Below, one piece after another: positions 62,220 to 64,000 of a stretch of DNA of 64,000 nucleotides. Location: the NCBI RefSeq assembly GCF_029167105.1, contig NZ_JARFML010000002.1, forward strand, positions 124,001-188,000, written 5' to 3'. The translations under genes and the position numbers were made by a program. Each line of letters starts with the position of its first letter. The first letter of the stretch is position 1. A model generated the notes under the pieces. That model was not told the DNA's origin, ran no database searches, and saw only the letters and a program-made list of their open reading frames with translations. The stretch is from Bradyrhizobium yuanmingense. Lineage in GTDB: Bacteria > Pseudomonadota > Alphaproteobacteria > Rhizobiales > Xanthobacteraceae.

Positions 62220-64000
62220 ATGAAGATGAAATTCGGCAGTCGTCTCTTTGACCAGGTCTTCGTGCGCAGCGGCCCGATCCGCTGGCTTGTGGTTGGCGGC
62301 ACGCTGCTGATCGCGGCCATCGCCATAGGCTCGGTCCTGATGGCGCAGAACTTCCGGGAGCGGGCGCTGCGCAATTCCGGCCGCGAGCTGGAAAACACCG
62401 TGCTGCTGCTTGCTCATCATTTCGATCAGCAATTGCAGGACTTTGCCATCATCCAGAAGGGTTTCGTCGACTACGTCCGCACCACCGGAATTGCCACCGG
62501 AGAGGAGTATCGCAAGCGCCTCTCGGGCGAGGACGTGCACCGGATGCTGCGGTCGAAGATCGAGGCGCTGCCCTATATGGGCGGCGTCAACATCATCGAT
62601 GCCGAAGGCAATCTGATCAATTCGTCGACCGCATGGCCGACGCCCAAGGTGAGTGTCGCCGATCGCGCCTACTTCCGCACCTTCAAGTACGATCCCTATG
62701 CGCCTGATGTCCTGATCGAGCCGCTGCACAGCCGCATCTCCGGCGCATGGACCATTCTGGTGGCCCGGAGGGTCGTCGGGCCACGCGGCGAGTTCCTCGG
62801 CGTGGTCGGACGCGGGATCGAGCCCGCCAATTTCGAGAAATTCTTCGCCTCCGTGGCGCTCGGCGAAGGCGCGACGATCTCGATGCTGCATCGCGACGGC
62901 ACGCTGCTCGCCCGCTATCCGCATTCCGGCGAATTGATGGGTCGAAATTTCAAGACCGGTCCGTTCGAGCATCAGAGGGTGTTCGGGCTCGATCATTTCG
63001 CCGGCCGCTTCGACAGCCCCGTCGACGGCCAGGACCGGCTGATCTCCTCCCGCGCCCTGCCCCACTTCCCGATCCTGGTGATGGCCACCACGACTCGCGC
63101 GGCGGCCCTGGCGGACTGGCGCGAGCAGATCGGCATTCTGATCTCGATCGCAGCCTCTTCGGCGCTCGCGATCGCAGGCGTGCTGATCGCCGTCGTGCGC
63201 AAGCTGCTGGAGCAGCACCGCCTTTCGCACGAACGGCTGACGCTGGAGAAGCAGCGGCTCGACCGTGCCGTCAACAACATGACGCAGGGCCTGTTGCTGT
63301 TCGACGCCGGGCAGCGGCTCGTGGTCTGCAACCAGCGTTACATCGAGATGTACGGCTTGTCGGCCGATGTCGTGAAGCCCGGCTCCAGCTTCCGCGACAT
63401 CATCGCCCATCGCAAGGTAACCGGCTCGTTCACCGGCGACGTCGATGCCTACGTCGCGCGCGTCCTGAAGGACATCCATCTCCGCAACTCCATGGTGGTC
63501 GATACCGCCGACGGCCGCTCGATTCACATCCTCAACGAGCCGCTCGCGGATGGCGGCTGGGTGGCGACCCACGAGGACATCACGGAGCGCCGGCGCATCG
63601 AGGAGCGCATCACCCACCTCGCCCATTACGACGCGCTGACTGACCTGCCCAACCGCGCCATGTTCCACGAACATCTGCGGCAGGAGCTGGCCACGGCGCG
63701 CGACGGCGAGCAGACCGCGGTGCACTACATCGACATCGACGAGTTCAAGGGCGTCAACGACGCTCTCGGCCATCTCGTCGGCGACGAGCTGTTGAAATCG
63801 ATCGCGACGAACCTCCGCCGCTGCGCCGGGCCGGCAGACTTCGTGGCGCGCCTCGGCGGCGACGAATTCGCCATCGTGCAAGGCGCGGTGACGTCGTTGG
63901 ATCAGGTCAACGAGCTCGTCGCGCGTGTCTTCGAAACCATCCGCACGCCGGTCGACTGCATGGGCCATCATCTCACCAGCGACGCCAGCATCGGTATTGC
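62220..64000 (+). CDS. Membrane Cache-PAS-GGDEF signalling protein (partial)
   Basis: The frame starts MKMKFGSRLFDQVF and stays open past the window end, so the C-terminus is missing. TM1 is at about 25-43, followed by a periplasmic double-Cache-like sensor (about 45-285) and TM2 (about 300-322). A PAS-like domain (about 345-460) ends in VATHEDITERRRIEER. GGDEF starts at ALTDLPNRAMFHEHLRQELA, with YIDIDEFKGVNDALGHLVGD and the intact active site RLGGDEFAIV. The residues before it read GPAD, not RxxD, so the usual inhibitory site is absent. An EAL domain may follow outside the window. It should make c-di-GMP if active. Confidence 0.88.
   Translation, partial: MKMKFGSRLFDQVFVRSGPIRWLVVGGTLLIAAIAIGSVLMAQNFRERALRNSGRELENTVLLLAHHFDQQLQDFAIIQKGFVDYVRTTGIATGEEYRKRLSGEDVHRMLRSKIEALPYMGGVNIIDAEGNLINSSTAWPTPKVSVADRAYFRTFKYDPYAPDVLIEPLHSRISGAWTILVARRVVGPRGEFLGVVGRGIEPANFEKFFASVALGEGATISMLHRDGTLLARYPHSGELMGRNFKTGPFEHQRVFGLDHFAGRFDSPVDGQDRLISSRALPHFPILVMATTTRAAALADWREQIGILISIAASSALAIAGVLIAVVRKLLEQHRLSHERLTLEKQRLDRAVNNMTQGLLLFDAGQRLVVCNQRYIEMYGLSADVVKPGSSFRDIIAHRKVTGSFTGDVDAYVARVLKDIHLRNSMVVDTADGRSIHILNEPLADGGWVATHEDITERRRIEERITHLAHYDALTDLPNRAMFHEHLRQELATARDGEQTAVHYIDIDEFKGVNDALGHLVGDELLKSIATNLRRCAGPADFVARLGGDEFAIVQGAVTSLDQVNELVARVFETIRTPVDCMGHHLTSDASIGI

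Overview
The window is GC-rich DNA from an alphaproteobacterium of the Bradyrhizobium/Rhodopseudomonas type (Nitrobacteraceae). The evidence is the gene order argS-SPOR-nagZ-scpA-scpB, the order tpiA/secG/pyrG/kdsA/eno/ftsB/pdhA-pdhB-pdhC-lpdA, an ExoR-like Sel1 protein, the FixJ-type regulators, and short palindromic intergenic repeats of the kind common in bradyrhizobia. The genus is an inference from gene content and remembered family sequences. No tRNA, rRNA, insertion sequence, CRISPR array, prophage or replication origin was seen.

Layout. 1-7.4 kb (minus): dgt, argS, a SPOR-domain envelope protein, nagZ, scpA and scpB, covering dNTP control, translation, wall recycling and chromosome condensation. 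7.5-11.1 kb: erpA, a membrane hybrid histidine kinase and xth. 11.1-17.3 kb (minus): an exoR-like gene overlapping ilvD, a stretch with no supported gene, three small orphan genes and a membrane class III adenylate cyclase. 17.6-19.8 kb: a lytic transglycosylase. 19.8-24.6 kb: a compact operon of four small Cys-rich proteins (three with a TRASH-like Cys pattern, one exported), divergent from a three-PAS histidine kinase, a FixJ-type regulator and a lone receiver. 24.6-33.3 kb (minus): the pyruvate dehydrogenase operon pdhA-pdhB-DUF5076-deaminase-pdhC-small membrane protein-lpdA, then a threonine synthase-like enzyme and a TctC-type binding protein. 33.6-36.3 kb: an AldB-like aldehyde dehydrogenase with an AcoR-like regulator that lacks the sigma-54 ATPase domain, and a perfect 18-bp palindrome between them. 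36.5-40.3 kb: ftsB, an FMN reductase, a zinc-type dehydrogenase and eno. 40.4-49.97 kb: a Vgb-like propeller, queF, a large autotransporter, a glutaminase-STAS-cyclic-nucleotide-binding fusion, a cyclase-family protein and a divergent COG0523 GTPase. 50.0-57.5 kb: an MFS transporter, kdsA, a NIPSNAP protein, a TPR protein, pyrG, secG and tpiA. 57.7-64 kb (plus): ppiD, trpD, trpC, moaC and the start of a Cache-PAS-GGDEF protein cut by the window end.

Most of the window is a conserved housekeeping backbone with accessory genes inserted between its members. The least explained parts are the small Cys-motif operon beside its two-component system, the fungal-type cytosine deaminase inside the pdh operon, and the glutaminase fused to signalling domains.
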